A stretch of 64,000 nt of DNA from JAFAGX01 sp035622175 (lineage in GTDB: Bacteria > Acidobacteriota > Terriglobia > Terriglobales > Acidobacteriaceae), in assembly GCA_035622175.1 (NCBI GenBank), contig DASPVV010000138.1:1-64000 (forward strand). Reading direction: 5' to 3'. Below, one piece after another: positions 25,872 through 35,185 of this stretch (positions are counted from its first letter, which is position 1; each line of letters starts with the position of its first letter). Below the pieces are notes generated by a model. The model made no database searches, was not told where the DNA came from, and saw only the letters and a list, made by a program, of their open reading frames with translations. Both the position numbers and the translations under genes were made by a program.

Positions 25872-27287
25872 CTAGACCCGGCTGGCCGCTGCCTGCGGCA
25901 GCTTGCGCCGGCTGTAAACAAAGAAAAAAAACGCCGCCACCCCCAGGAACAATAACGTTCCCGCTACCATTTTGATCTCGAACAGCCAAATCGAATCGAT
26001 TTGATGGGAGGGCACGAATGCCACCGCCACCGCCAGCACGGTCGTGAGCAAGCCGCACCAACCGGCCGCCCGCACCGTCTTCCTACTGTAGTGCCCGCCC
26101 GCCTCCGAGCTTGCCGCCAGCCGGATCAACCCGGCATACATATAAAGGAACGGGATCAACTGCAGCACCACCGCCAAATCCAGCATGGTAACGAAAGCTT
26201 CCTTGACCTGTGCGCCCACAAAGCTCATGGCGAGAAACAAAGCCGAAAGACTGGCGTGCACGATCAGGGCGACGTAGGGAGTGGCATAGCGCGGATGCAG
26301 CTTCCCGAGTCCCTCGGGCAGGTAGGAATCCAGTCCGGCGACAAACGGAATGCGCGCCGAACCGGACAACCATGCGGAGGCGATGCCGGCAATCGACACG
26401 CTGAGCACCAGGGCGAAGGGCGCCGCCAGCCAGCCGACCCCGATTTGGGCGGCCATCTGGCTGACGGCTTGCATGATCCCGGCTAGGACCCCGATCTGGT
26501 TTTTCGGCAAGGCCAACAGCAAAGTTAGCGTGGCGCCGATGTAAAGCACTCCGCAGACGACTCCTCCCAAGGCGACCGCTCCGGGTAAGGTGCGTTTCGG
26601 ATCTTCGATCTCGTCTCCCATGACCGAGGCAAGTTCGAGTCCGACCAGGCCGAAACAGATCACCCCCAAGGCGTTCACCAGACGAAGATCGCCGGGGATG
26701 CGAAAGTCGGCTTGATGGACGGAGATCCCGAAGCGATAGGCCACAACCACGCCGAGGACGGTCAGCACCCCCGCGGTAAGGGCGGTGCCGATGCCGCCAA
26801 GATTGTTCACCCATTTGCCGACGCCCAAGCCCAGAACATTGAGCACGACCAGGAGGGCCAACAGGGCAATCGATGCGCTGAAGGTGAACCCCGGTCGATC
26901 GGCCAGGCTCTGCTTCTCCGGGCCGGCAACGAAGACCGCAATGCCGACAAAATAGAGCAGCACGGTTGGCACGTAAAAGATGTTATTCGTCCAGTAACAC
27001 CAGCCGGAGAGGAATCCGTGAAAGTCGCCGAAGATGCGCTTGGCCCAGAGATAAACCCCGCCTTCTCCGGGGTAACGGTCGGCCAGTTCAATCACGGCGA
27101 TCGCTTGCGGCCAAAAAAACAGAAGGAGCGCGACCAGCCACAGCCAAACCGTAACCGCGCCGTTGGCGGAGATCGTGGGAACCACGTTCAGATTCACCAC
27201 CGCCACCACAAACAGCAAAACCAGATCCCAACGGCCGAGGGCGCGTTTCAGATGAGGCTGGTCGGCCTCATGCGTATTGGCTGGCAC
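25872..27287 (-). CDS. APC-superfamily amino acid/amine permease
   Basis: The 471-residue protein has about twelve membrane segments and the APC features IELADRYPGEGGVYLWAK and FGLVGLELASVMGDEI. It is an inner-membrane proton-coupled or exchange transporter for an amino acid or polyamine. The start is a GTG with AAGGAG just upstream, 19 bases after the aminotransferase stop, so it is cotranscribed with the catabolic genes. Likely cargo is the substrate or an intermediate of the pathway (putrescine, GABA or beta-alanine), inferred from context only. Confidence 0.88.
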   Translation of the reverse strand: MPANTHEADQPHLKRALGRWDLVLLFVVAVVNLNVVPTISANGAVTVWLWLVALLLFFWPQAIAVIELADRYPGEGGVYLWAKRIFGDFHGFLSGWCYWTNNIFYVPTVLLYFVGIAVFVAGPEKQSLADRPGFTFSASIALLALLVVLNVLGLGVGKWVNNLGGIGTALTAGVLTVLGVVVAYRFGISVHQADFRIPGDLRLVNALGVICFGLVGLELASVMGDEIEDPKRTLPGAVALGGVVCGVLYIGATLTLLLALPKNQIGVLAGIMQAVSQMAAQIGVGWLAAPFALVLSVSIAGIASAWLSGSARIPFVAGLDSYLPEGLGKLHPRYATPYVALIVHASLSALFLAMSFVGAQVKEAFVTMLDLAVVLQLIPFLYMYAGLIRLAASSEAGGHYSRKTVRAAGWCGLLTTVLAVAVAFVPSHQIDSIWLFEIKMVAGTLLFLGVAAFFFFVYSRRKLPQAAASRV

Positions 27288-27306
27288 GGGCTCTCCTTGG
27301 CCTCTT

Positions 27307-28680
27307 TTAACCGATGGCCATCTCCGCCATCCGCTCTTGCTGCGCTTTCGCCAATCCCGGCGCTAGATCGGCAAAGGCGGCCAGATGCTTCTCAATATCG
27401 GCTTCCGTATGCTGCACCGAGATGGTCCACTGCTCGTCCCACCAGTACGGTTGCGGCATGACGCCGCGGTTGACCATACCAAACCAGTAATGTCGCCAAA
27501 CCTCGGTATCGATCGCCTTCCAATCGCGATAGTTGCGGATCTCTTTGGGCAAGAGCATCAGCGCGCCATTGGCGCCCGCACGGGCCACATAGGCCTGCAG
27601 ACCCACCTGGGCAATCGTCTTCCGGTAGCCTTCGACCAGTTTCTGGTTGAGCTTGTCCACGTGGGTGTAGTTCTCCCGCACCAGCACCTCGCGAAACGTG
27701 GCCAAACCGGCAGCCATCGAAACCGGATTGGTGTTGTACGTGCCTCCGTGAAAAACCTTGTGCTGGGAGATCAGGTCCATGACTGACTTGTGGGCGCCGA
27801 AGGCCGCCAGGGGAAAACCGCCGCCGATCGATTTGGCCAGGCAGATCATGTCGGGTTTCACGCCAAAATACTCCGCGGCACCGCCCCGGGCCAGCTTGGC
27901 TCCGGTTTTCACTTCATCGAAGATCAGCAGGGCGCCGTTTTTGCTGGCGATCTCCCGCAAGCCTTCGAGGAAGCCGGGCTGGGGAAGGCAGAGGCCCACA
28001 TTCATCATGATGGGCTCGAGAATGATGGCCGCGATCTGGCCGCGATTCTCGTGGAAGCGAAGTTCAACGCTGGCTAGATCGTTGAAGCTCGCGATGGGAA
28101 CGTTGGCCAGGGCTGCCTTGGGCACTCCCAGACCGGCGGGCACCGAAGTGGGAGCGTGTACGTCGCCAAAATCCGCGGCTTCGGGCTTCACGCTGACCAA
28201 AGCCGTGTCGTGGAGCCCGTGATAGCCGCCTTCGAATTTCAGAATCTTATCCCGTCCGGTGGCGGCGCGAGCCAGCCGGCAAGCGTGCATGGTTGCTTCT
28301 GTCCCGCTCGAACCAAAGCGGACCATCTCCACCGGATAGCGCTCGGCAATCTCATCCGCCAGCTGCCACTCCAGGTCGTGCGGCATGCCGAACATGGTGC
28401 CGGCCGCCAGGCGCGGCGCGACCGCCTGCATGACTGCGGGATGACAATGGCCGGCCATGAGCGCGCCGAAACACAGGTTGTAGTCGACGTAATCGTTGCC
28501 GTCGAGATCGCGGAAATGCGAGCCTTGCGCTTCCTTGACAAAAATCGGATAGGGATCGTAAGCGCGGTAGTTACTGGCCACCCCGAGCGGGATGCGCCGC
28601 AAGTTTTGTTTGTGCGATGCGGCGGATTTGGGCGTGCGGCGCGCAAAACTCGCCAGCTCCTTCTCGAGTTCGTGATACAT
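27307..28680 (-). CDS. Class III aminotransferase, GSA-aminomutase-like
   Basis: The 457-residue PLP enzyme resembles glutamate-1-semialdehyde aminomutase. It has LDGNDYVDYNLCFGALMAGH, GSSGTEATMHA, FDEVKTGAKL and the PLP lysine in CLAKSIGGGFPLAAFG (Lys283). It is unlikely to be the heme-pathway HemL, since it lies at the head of an amine catabolism operon and differs in the substrate loop; more likely it removes the first amino group of a diamine or polyamine. ATG 28680 is preferred over an in-frame TTG at 28692 because GGAGA lies six bases before it. A GGTCGC-AATC-GCGACC hairpin (28701-28716) precedes the gene. It follows the TonB receptor gene by about 80 bases. Confidence 0.82.
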   Translation of the reverse strand: MYHELEKELASFARRTPKSAASHKQNLRRIPLGVASNYRAYDPYPIFVKEAQGSHFRDLDGNDYVDYNLCFGALMAGHCHPAVMQAVAPRLAAGTMFGMPHDLEWQLADEIAERYPVEMVRFGSSGTEATMHACRLARAATGRDKILKFEGGYHGLHDTALVSVKPEAADFGDVHAPTSVPAGLGVPKAALANVPIASFNDLASVELRFHENRGQIAAIILEPIMMNVGLCLPQPGFLEGLREIASKNGALLIFDEVKTGAKLARGGAAEYFGVKPDMICLAKSIGGGFPLAAFGAHKSVMDLISQHKVFHGGTYNTNPVSMAAGLATFREVLVRENYTHVDKLNQKLVEGYRKTIAQVGLQAYVARAGANGALMLLPKEIRNYRDWKAIDTEVWRHYWFGMVNRGVMPQPYWWDEQWTISVQHTEADIEKHLAAFADLAPGLAKAQQERMAEMAIG

Positions 28681-28700
28681 CCAGGTCTCCAAGAAACTCA

Positions 28701-28716
28701 GGTCGCAATCGCGACC
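28701..28716. repeat. Short inverted repeat between receptor and aminotransferase genes
   Basis: GGTCGC-AATC-GCGACC forms a perfect 6-4-6 hairpin about 20 bases before the aminotransferase start. No U-tract follows, so it is more likely an mRNA processing or stability element, or a protein site, than a terminator. Confidence 0.35.
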
Positions 28717-28762
28717 ATTAGATTGTGTGCCCCGGTCGAGCAGAAGCCGTCGGGGACGCCGG

Positions 28763-31700
28763 CTAATAATAAAACTTCAAAGCAAACTGCACCAGGCGCG
28801 GGTCTTGCGCTTGGGTGATTCTTCCGAATTCGGTGGGACCATCGGAGAAATGCCCATCCGGATTATAGAAATTCGTATGGTTGAAAATGTTGAACATCTC
28901 GGCTCGGAACTGGAAGTACTTGCTCTCGCTGATCGGGATCTTCTTGTGAACCGCGAAGTCCCAGTCCTGGAGACCGGGGCCGCAGCAGATGGAGCGCTGC
29001 GTGCCGTTGTTGAATTGCCCGAGCGGCGGATCCTGGAAATCATTCGTATTGAACCAGAAGCCGGCGTTCGTTTTAGGGTTCAGCGTGGTGAAGGGTGCGA
29101 CTCTCTGCGGAGCTTCTGTCCCGAGAAAGAAGATGCTGGCAATCAATTCGGTGTCGTCTTCGGTGTCCAAGCGGATGGGAAACCCGGCTTGGAACTGAGT
29201 GATACCGGAGACCGCCCAATCGTTGGTCAGCGTTCCCATCAAGCCCTGACGCTTCGGGAACGGCAGCTCCCAGTCATAGCTGATGACAAACCGCTGCCGG
29301 GGGTTAAAAAACGAGAGCGCCCGGCTCCGGCTAAAGTTGAACGGATCCAGGGTCTCCTCAAAAGTGGATGCGTTGTCCATGGAGTTGCTAAAGGTGTAGG
29401 CAGCCTGGAATTGCAGGCCCTGGGAGAAACGTTTTTCGAGCATTGCCTCAAAGGCGTTGTAGGTGGAGCTGGCTACCGTGTTTTCCGCGAAGACGTCGCT
29501 AAATACCGGGACGCCGTCGAGCGGACAGCCCGTACCGTTAAATGGGTTACAGGCTGGCGAGGAGTACGGGCGCAGGCCGACCAAGGTAATCCCATTCGCG
29601 CCGATCGTCGTTCCGGCGGGAAGCACGCTGTTATAGTGGGCATAGGGCAGGTGCAGCGCATTGGACAGTACCGTGCCCGGGGGAATAAAGAACGGAGCGT
29701 CTTCCTCTTCCGGACCACAGGTAGTCGGCGAACCGCCCGGGCCGGTCAGAACGCTACTCGAGTTCGTATTCGCCAGGGCAATGAGATCCAGGCAGGTTTG
29801 CGGAGTGGAGGGGTTGAGGTCGTACGAGGCAAGCAGGCGGTGCCCCTGCGATCCCACATATCCGACCTGCAGCATCAGATCCCTGGCCAGTTGTCGTTGG
29901 ACGGTGAGATTATATTGCGCGGTGTATTGCGTGCGGATATGTGGCTGGAACTCGCCGTAAAGAAGAATCGGGCGAAATAAGGAGTAGTCGACCGGCTGTC
30001 CCGGGGTCGGGGTGAGAATTCCGTTGAAGGGATTGGGCGCTCTCGAGCCTCCCGCCTGGTAGACGAACGGAGTGTTGAAAAAGGTCTCAAACAGCGAAGA
30101 GCTGCCCCCGAATGGCGGTTCGGCGCCGAACTGCGCCATGACGAGCTCCTCGATGGGATTGTAAAACAGACCCCAACCAGCGCGGATGCTGGTCTTGCCA
30201 TTATTGCCGAAGAGCTTGCCCAGGACGCGGCTATCGAAATTGGGGCTATAGGCCAGCCCAATCCGCGGTGCAAAAGCCTTGTAATAGGTCGAAGTCATGC
30301 CCGCCGGCACGCCCGCGTCGTGCGGCACCACCAGTCCGGTCGGTTGAACTCCAGCCGCAGCGCAGCTGGAGCTGGTGACGCCCAATTCCTGTTCGCCAAC
30401 GGGGGATAAGGCGCACGGATAGACGGTCGAGTTCTGTCCCGGCCGGAATGTCTCTACGTGCCCGGAGATGTCCGTGGGGGGAGTATTCAGTTCCCATCGT
30501 AGTCCATAATTTAAGGTCAGGTTCGGCTTGATCTTCCAGCTATCCTCGGCAAAGGGGTAGACCATGGTACCCCGGACATCCTCGCGTTGCCCCGACCCTT
30601 GGGTCCAATCGTCACTCAGGCCAAGCAGGTACTCCGCGTAATTGTCTCCATCCCCGGGAAGAATTGCATTCGGCCCGGTATTGTCAAATAAGTAGTTGCT
30701 GTTGATATCGTAATAGTAATACTGGTCAAAACGCATGCGGCGAACATCGGCACCGAATTTGAAAGTGTGGTTGCCCTTGATCCAAGTCAAATTGTCCGCC
30801 CATTGAAAGCTGTTTCCGACTTGCGGAAGGAAGCCCTCGAAGTTGTTTCCGAATTCCGCCCCGCCGCCGACTTCGACAAAAGGGACGCCGGTCAGATTGT
30901 CCGGGAGGCCAGGAGTGATGCCGAGCTTGGGGATGGCGCCGTAGTTAGTTCGAATGGCGGCGGAGTCCGAGGTGCCGGTGAAGCAATAGGGAACCGCAGC
31001 GCCAGTGCAGGAATCGGTCACGGCATTGGTGGTTTGAGGCGTCAGGAAGCCCAGCTGGCCCTCGCGCATATAGGTGAAATGCGCCTCATTCACCAGGGTG
31101 TTCGTGATCGAATAAGTGTGGCTCAGATTCCATTGCTGAAAGCGATTGTTGTTGAGGTTGCCAAAACCGGGGACATTCGCGCCCGCCTGCTCAAACTCGT
31201 CGTAGGGCTCAATCTGCCGAATATCGTTAAAATAGTAGTAAACGGTGAAATTCTGCCGGTCCGTGATCTTGTGATCCCAGCGCACCGTGAACTGGCTTTC
31301 GTTATCGGTACTGACGGGTACGGACTCATTTTGGAATGCCCCGATATTCGGCAGCGGAATAAACCTCTGCATCAGGTTCGCGGCCACAGGGTCCTGGCAG
31401 GCCGTGGGAATCGCGCCCTGGGGGAAAATCGAAGCCCAAGCGACACCTGCCGCCGGCGTCGTCCCCCCCTGAGCGGTGATCGCCGCGGTGCATCCCGTCC
31501 GGCCATTGAGCACGTTGGCCACAAAGGGGTTACTGATGCCCTGCGGCACGCCCGTGACCGGGTTTAATGTGTCCGGGAACCCTCCGACTCCGCTGAAATC
31601 TCCGTTTCGTTCCGCGAGAGTAGGCACGTTCACCACCGGCCCGGGGATCCCCTGGCGGATTCGCCGGCCTTCATAGGAGAGGAAGAAGAAACTCTGATCC

Positions 31701-32602
31701 TTTTTGATCGGACCGCCAAAGGTTGCGCCGTACTGGTTTTGATTCCATTGCGGTCGGGTGGTGTCGAAATAGGCTTTCGAATCCAAGACGGTGTTGCGGA
31801 AATATTCGTAGATATCCCCGTGAAAGTTGTTGGTTCCGGATTTGGTGATGACGTTCACCACCGATCCAGAATTCCGCCCGTATTCGGCGTCAAACGTGTT
31901 GGTAATCACGCGAAACTCATCGATACTGTCTGGAGTCGGCTCGACCGTCGGCGAGTTGACAAACTGATCGTTGGCGTCGCCGCCGTTGACGCTGAAATTA
32001 TTGGCGCGGGTACGCCCGCCATTCACCGAGACGGAACCCACATCTTGCGATCCGTAGAACAGACTGCCGTTACCGTTCCCCAATTGGCCCGTCACCCCCG
32101 GCTGCAGCTGCAGGAATTGGTAGGTGTCGCGGGTGTTCAGGGGTAGCTCATTCACCGAACGGTCATTGATCACGGCACCGAGTTGCGTGCTGGTGGTATC
32201 CACTTGCGGCGCTTCCGAGGTGACTTCGACCAATTCCTCGGTCTGGCCGATCTGCAAGGTGGAGTTGAGCGTGACCACTTCGTTGATGTCGATGATCACA
32301 TCCCGCTGAACATTTTTCTTGAACCCCGTCATTTCGAAGGCCGCGCTGTAGGTGCCCGGCGTCACTTCGACAAAGCTGTAATCGCCACTGCTGTTGGTCG
32401 AGCGCGTCGTGCTCACTCCCGTGGCTTGGTTGGTGAGAGTGACCTTAACCCCGGCCACCACGGCGCCGGTCGGATCGGCGACGCGGCCGAGCAGTCTGCC
32501 GGTGGTGGTTTGTGCGAACGCCGGACGCGCCAGAGAGGCAAGCGCGGCAACCAGAGCGAGCGACACGACAACGAGACGGCTGAGGAGCGAATCGAGCTTC
32601 AC
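28763..32602 (-). CDS. Oar-like TonB-dependent receptor with carboxypeptidase-regulatory domain
   Basis: The 1279-residue outer-membrane protein begins with a signal peptide (residues 1-30, ending AFAQ). A carboxypeptidase-regulatory-like beta-sandwich follows (about 33-115, GRVADPTGAVVAGVKV). Then come a plug domain (about 130-240, with NGGRTRANNFSVNGGDAN) and a large beta-barrel ending in aromatic residues (FALKFYY). Oar-type receptors take up large or complex substrates with TonB energy. The start is GTG with GGAGG five bases upstream; a TTGACA-16-TTTAAC promoter overlaps the operator shared with the divergent regulator gene. Position suggests that it feeds the amine-catabolic genes downstream, perhaps importing peptides or polyamine conjugates. 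Confidence 0.92.
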   Translation of the reverse strand: MKLDSLLSRLVVVSLALVAALASLARPAFAQTTTGRLLGRVADPTGAVVAGVKVTLTNQATGVSTTRSTNSSGDYSFVEVTPGTYSAAFEMTGFKKNVQRDVIIDINEVVTLNSTLQIGQTEELVEVTSEAPQVDTTSTQLGAVINDRSVNELPLNTRDTYQFLQLQPGVTGQLGNGNGSLFYGSQDVGSVSVNGGRTRANNFSVNGGDANDQFVNSPTVEPTPDSIDEFRVITNTFDAEYGRNSGSVVNVITKSGTNNFHGDIYEYFRNTVLDSKAYFDTTRPQWNQNQYGATFGGPIKKDQSFFFLSYEGRRIRQGIPGPVVNVPTLAERNGDFSGVGGFPDTLNPVTGVPQGISNPFVANVLNGRTGCTAAITAQGGTTPAAGVAWASIFPQGAIPTACQDPVAANLMQRFIPLPNIGAFQNESVPVSTDNESQFTVRWDHKITDRQNFTVYYYFNDIRQIEPYDEFEQAGANVPGFGNLNNNRFQQWNLSHTYSITNTLVNEAHFTYMREGQLGFLTPQTTNAVTDSCTGAAVPYCFTGTSDSAAIRTNYGAIPKLGITPGLPDNLTGVPFVEVGGGAEFGNNFEGFLPQVGNSFQWADNLTWIKGNHTFKFGADVRRMRFDQYYYYDINSNYLFDNTGPNAILPGDGDNYAEYLLGLSDDWTQGSGQREDVRGTMVYPFAEDSWKIKPNLTLNYGLRWELNTPPTDISGHVETFRPGQNSTVYPCALSPVGEQELGVTSSSCAAAGVQPTGLVVPHDAGVPAGMTSTYYKAFAPRIGLAYSPNFDSRVLGKLFGNNGKTSIRAGWGLFYNPIEELVMAQFGAEPPFGGSSSLFETFFNTPFVYQAGGSRAPNPFNGILTPTPGQPVDYSLFRPILLYGEFQPHIRTQYTAQYNLTVQRQLARDLMLQVGYVGSQGHRLLASYDLNPSTPQTCLDLIALANTNSSSVLTGPGGSPTTCGPEEEDAPFFIPPGTVLSNALHLPYAHYNSVLPAGTTIGANGITLVGLRPYSSPACNPFNGTGCPLDGVPVFSDVFAENTVASSTYNAFEAMLEKRFSQGLQFQAAYTFSNSMDNASTFEETLDPFNFSRSRALSFFNPRQRFVISYDWELPFPKRQGLMGTLTNDWAVSGITQFQAGFPIRLDTEDDTELIASIFFLGTEAPQRVAPFTTLNPKTNAGFWFNTNDFQDPPLGQFNNGTQRSICCGPGLQDWDFAVHKKIPISESKYFQFRAEMFNIFNHTNFYNPDGHFSDGPTEFGRITQAQDPRLVQFALKFYY

Positions 32603-32648
32603 GGAGGCCTCCAGACGGACGCGAGAAAGATTGGCCTGCTACCGCGGC

Positions 32649-32676
32649 TTGCCAGCAACGCAAACCTTGCTATAAT
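32649..32676 (+). promoter_or_regulatory. Promoter of the MerR-XRE-cupin regulator gene
   Basis: TTGCCA (32649-32654), a 16-base spacer and a perfect TATAAT (32671-32676) form a strong housekeeping-type promoter; the start of transcription would fall near 32683, giving a leader of about 37 bases. Confidence 0.75.
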
Positions 32677-32687
32677 CGTGCAAGGTT
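32663..32687. promoter_or_regulatory. Operator candidate between divergent receptor and regulator
   Basis: AACCTTGC (32663-32670) and GCAAGGTT (32680-32687) form a perfect 8-9-8 inverted repeat whose spacer is the rightward -10 box. Its right arm overlaps the leftward -10 box. A bound protein would block both promoters. Confidence 0.7.
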
Positions 32688-32712
32688 AAAAAAACGCGTC
32701 GTTCACTGTCAA
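32685..32712 (-). promoter_or_regulatory. Promoter of the TonB receptor / amine catabolism operon
   Basis: Minus strand TTGACA (32712-32707) and TTTAAC (32690-32685) are spaced by 16 bases. The -35 is a perfect consensus, and the -10 overlaps the operator arm. Confidence 0.6.
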
Positions 32713-32719
32713 GAGAAAA

Positions 32720-33562
32720 ATGGCGACCTCGGCGGGCGAATCCAGGAAACGGCACCGCGTAGAGATAGGCGGCACGCGACCCAGCGCTTATTTGAAAATC
32801 GGGGATGTGGCGCGCTTGGTCGGTGTTTCGCCCTCGGTGATCCGTTCCTGGGAGAGTCTGGGGCTGACGCAGCCACGACGCACGCCGAGCAAATACCGCC
32901 TCTACACCAACGCGGACGTGAAGCTGCTGAAGCAGGTTCGTTTCTTGCGCAAGGTCCGCGGCTTGAATGCACCCGCGATTCTGCAACTCTTGAAACGGGA
33001 AGGGCGGGCGCAGGTAGCCTCGAACGGTGCCGGCCCCATGGGCCGGCGCCTGCGACAACTGCGCCTCGAACGAGGCCTCTCCTTGGCCAAGGTGGCCGAA
33101 GCCGTCGGCATCTCCGTGGGCTTTGTCAGCGCCTTGGAGCGCTCGCAGATGAGCGCGTCGGTGGGCACTTTGCGCAAACTCACCCGCTTTTATCAAACCA
33201 ACATCCTGGATTTCTTCAATCCCCAGGAACCCAGCAGCCGCCTGGTGTCGCCCGGGCTGAGAAAAGTGCTTCCCGCCGGCGCCGGCGTGCAGATGGAATT
33301 GCTGGCCTGGGGGAACACGCAGATGGAGCCGCATCTGTTTCGCATCGCGCCGGGGGCAAGCAGCGGCGACTCCTACACGCATGAGGGCGAGGAGTTTCTC
33401 TACGTGTTGCGCGGAGAGTTGCAGATTTCCGTAGGCAAACAGGACTACCGGCTCCAGGTTGGCGACAGCTTCTATTTTGAGAGTTCCGAACCGCACCACT
33501 GGGTGAATCCTGGCCGGGTCGAAACCTCTGTGTTGTGGGTCAATACGCCCCCGACGTTTTAG
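32720..33562 (+). CDS. MerR-XRE-cupin triple-domain transcriptional regulator
   Basis: The 280-residue protein joins three domains. The first is a MerR-type winged HTH (about 24-92, YLKIGDVARLVGVSPSVIRSW). The second is an XRE/lambda-repressor-type HTH (about 107-166, LRLERGLSLAKVAEAVGIS). The third is a C-terminal cupin sensor (about 206-275) with candidate metal or ligand residues His221, Glu225 and His259. XRE-cupin proteins such as PuuR regulate amine catabolism; the additional MerR domain is unusual. It is divergent from the receptor and catabolic operon, with a shared palindrome at the promoters, and lies upstream of the polyamine importer, so it is the obvious local regulator. The ligand, perhaps a polyamine or GABA-like compound, is inferred. 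Confidence 0.9.
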   Translation: MATSAGESRKRHRVEIGGTRPSAYLKIGDVARLVGVSPSVIRSWESLGLTQPRRTPSKYRLYTNADVKLLKQVRFLRKVRGLNAPAILQLLKREGRAQVASNGAGPMGRRLRQLRLERGLSLAKVAEAVGISVGFVSALERSQMSASVGTLRKLTRFYQTNILDFFNPQEPSSRLVSPGLRKVLPAGAGVQMELLAWGNTQMEPHLFRIAPGASSGDSYTHEGEEFLYVLRGELQISVGKQDYRLQVGDSFYFESSEPHHWVNPGRVETSVLWVNTPPTF

Positions 33563-33877
33563 GCGCACGGCCCGCGAAAGGGGGAGATCAGCCCTCGTCC
33601 GAGGTTCCACGGGTTTCTTCTATCGTGCTTGGCTTTCCTAGTCGTCCGAGCCCAGTCGAGCGCGTTCCAGAAAACCTCGCGGTGGCATCGGCCGCTCAAG
33701 GATTGCCGCTGGCATGTTCTTTGCTGACAGGGCGGTTCTAGTTCCCACGAGGGAATGGCTCGATCCTATCTCCCCTGGGGCGATACATCGTATGCTGCTT
33801 GCGGTGGGTGCGGTCATGGGTTCAGCGAGGAAGGACGGACGGCTCTCGCATCTTGGTTCCTCGGGCGAGGCTGCCTA
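33563..33877. other. Intergenic region before the GT87-like gene
   Basis: These about 315 bases hold only a short CCTCG-TC-CGAGG repeat (33593-33604) just after the regulator. A longer version of the next gene, starting at ATG 33755, would occupy the last third, but the added residues are not membrane-like and have no clear family match. I see no RNA gene. Confidence 0.4.
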
Positions 33878-35185
33878 GTGCGCGCTTCAGGTCTCATGGG
33901 ATTGCTGCCTGCTTTGCTCCTGGCGGTCAGCATGTGGTTCTATCTCCAGGACGTGATGATTCGATATCAAATGGCGGATTCCGCCGAGCGGCATATTCCT
34001 CGCGGAAACCTTTCCGATCTCTATCCCCGCTGGCTGGGAGCGCGCGAACTCTTGCTCGACCACCGTGACCCTTACAGCGCCGAAATCACCCAAGAGATTC
34101 AGAGGGGATATTACGGTCGTCCTCTCGATCCGTCCCGTCCGAATGACCCGAAAGATCAGCAAGGTTTTGCCTATCCGCTGTACGTCGTTTTCCTGCTGGC
34201 GCCCACCGTTCCGCTGCCCTTTTCCGTCGTGCAAATCGGGTTCTTTTGGCTGCTGGTGGTTACCACCCTAGCGACGGTTCTCGTCTGGTTGCGAACCTTC
34301 GAATGGCATCCGTCGTCGGCCACGACGGCGAGCCTGGTGCTACTGACGCTCGGTAGCTTCCAGGTGCTGCAAGGCCTCAAGCTTCAGCAGTTGAGCCTAT
34401 TCGTCAGCGGATTGATCGCCGGCAGCGTGGCTCTGGTGACCACTGGGCATCTGTTCGCGGCCGGGATTCTATTGGCCCTCTCAACCATCAAGCCTCAGTT
34501 AGTGTTGCCTCTCGCGCTTTGGCTGCTGCTGTGGGTTCTCAGCGACTGGCCACGACGCAAGGCATGGGCAGTCGCCTTTGGCGGCGCCCTGGCAGCGCTC
34601 GTCGTAGGAGCAGAGGTCACGCTTCCTGGTTGGATCGGAGAGTTTCGCCACGCCCTCTCGGCCTATCGCCAATACAACGACGGCGCCTGGTCGGTTTTAG
34701 AGGTGCTGCTCTCGCCGCGCTGGGGGCAGGTGGCGGCAGTCCTCGTATTGCTCGTCACCGCCCGCCTGGGTTGGAAACTGCGGCGGGTGGCCGCGGATTC
34801 GAGCGCATTTCACTGGATGACTGCCTTGGTTTTGGCGGTCACCCTTCTCGTTGCCCCCAAAACCTCGCCCTACAACCAGGTTTTGCTTCTACCCGCGGTA
34901 CTGCTGGTGGCGCGGGGCTGGCGAGTGGTTTGGGACAAGGGGCGCTTAGCCCGTTTCACCTGTCTCCTCGCAGCGTCGGTGCTTTTTTGGCCCTGGGTCG
35001 CGGCCTTCGTCGTGACCATCCTGTCGTTGTTCCCGCTGACGGCGCTCGTGGGGAGAGTCTGGATGGCGCCCTTGTATACCCTGCTTGCCATCCCGGTGGC
35101 GGTGTCTCTGGCGCTTGCCTTCTGCCCGCACTCGGGGGAGAATCTCGCTCGCCGGCACCGTCGGCTCCCAGGTGCGCGGGGCTGA
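33878..35185 (+). CDS. Polytopic membrane protein, GT87/DUF2029-like glycosyltransferase
   Basis: The 435-residue protein has about ten membrane segments. The first loop contains DLYPRWLGARELLLDHRDPYS, a DUF2029/GT87 feature, and GFAYPLYVVFLLAP follows, then TIKPQLVLPLALW. Related enzymes are polyprenyl-phosphate-mannose-dependent mannosyltransferases. The GTG at 33878 is chosen, with CGAGG upstream; ATG 33755 and ATG 33896 are alternatives. It is placed between the amine regulator and the importer without an obvious functional link and may be an unrelated insertion into the locus. Confidence 0.72.
   Translation: MRASGLMGLLPALLLAVSMWFYLQDVMIRYQMADSAERHIPRGNLSDLYPRWLGARELLLDHRDPYSAEITQEIQRGYYGRPLDPSRPNDPKDQQGFAYPLYVVFLLAPTVPLPFSVVQIGFFWLLVVTTLATVLVWLRTFEWHPSSATTASLVLLTLGSFQVLQGLKLQQLSLFVSGLIAGSVALVTTGHLFAAGILLALSTIKPQLVLPLALWLLLWVLSDWPRRKAWAVAFGGALAALVVGAEVTLPGWIGEFRHALSAYRQYNDGAWSVLEVLLSPRWGQVAAVLVLLVTARLGWKLRRVAADSSAFHWMTALVLAVTLLVAPKTSPYNQVLLLPAVLLVARGWRVVWDKGRLARFTCLLAASVLFWPWVAAFVVTILSLFPLTALVGRVWMAPLYTLLAIPVAVSLALAFCPHSGENLARRHRRLPGARG

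Noticed and set aside
27307..28680. Annotation as HemL (heme biosynthesis aminomutase)
   Set aside because: Similarity is only at superfamily level and the gene is inside an amine catabolism operon; no heme gene is near.
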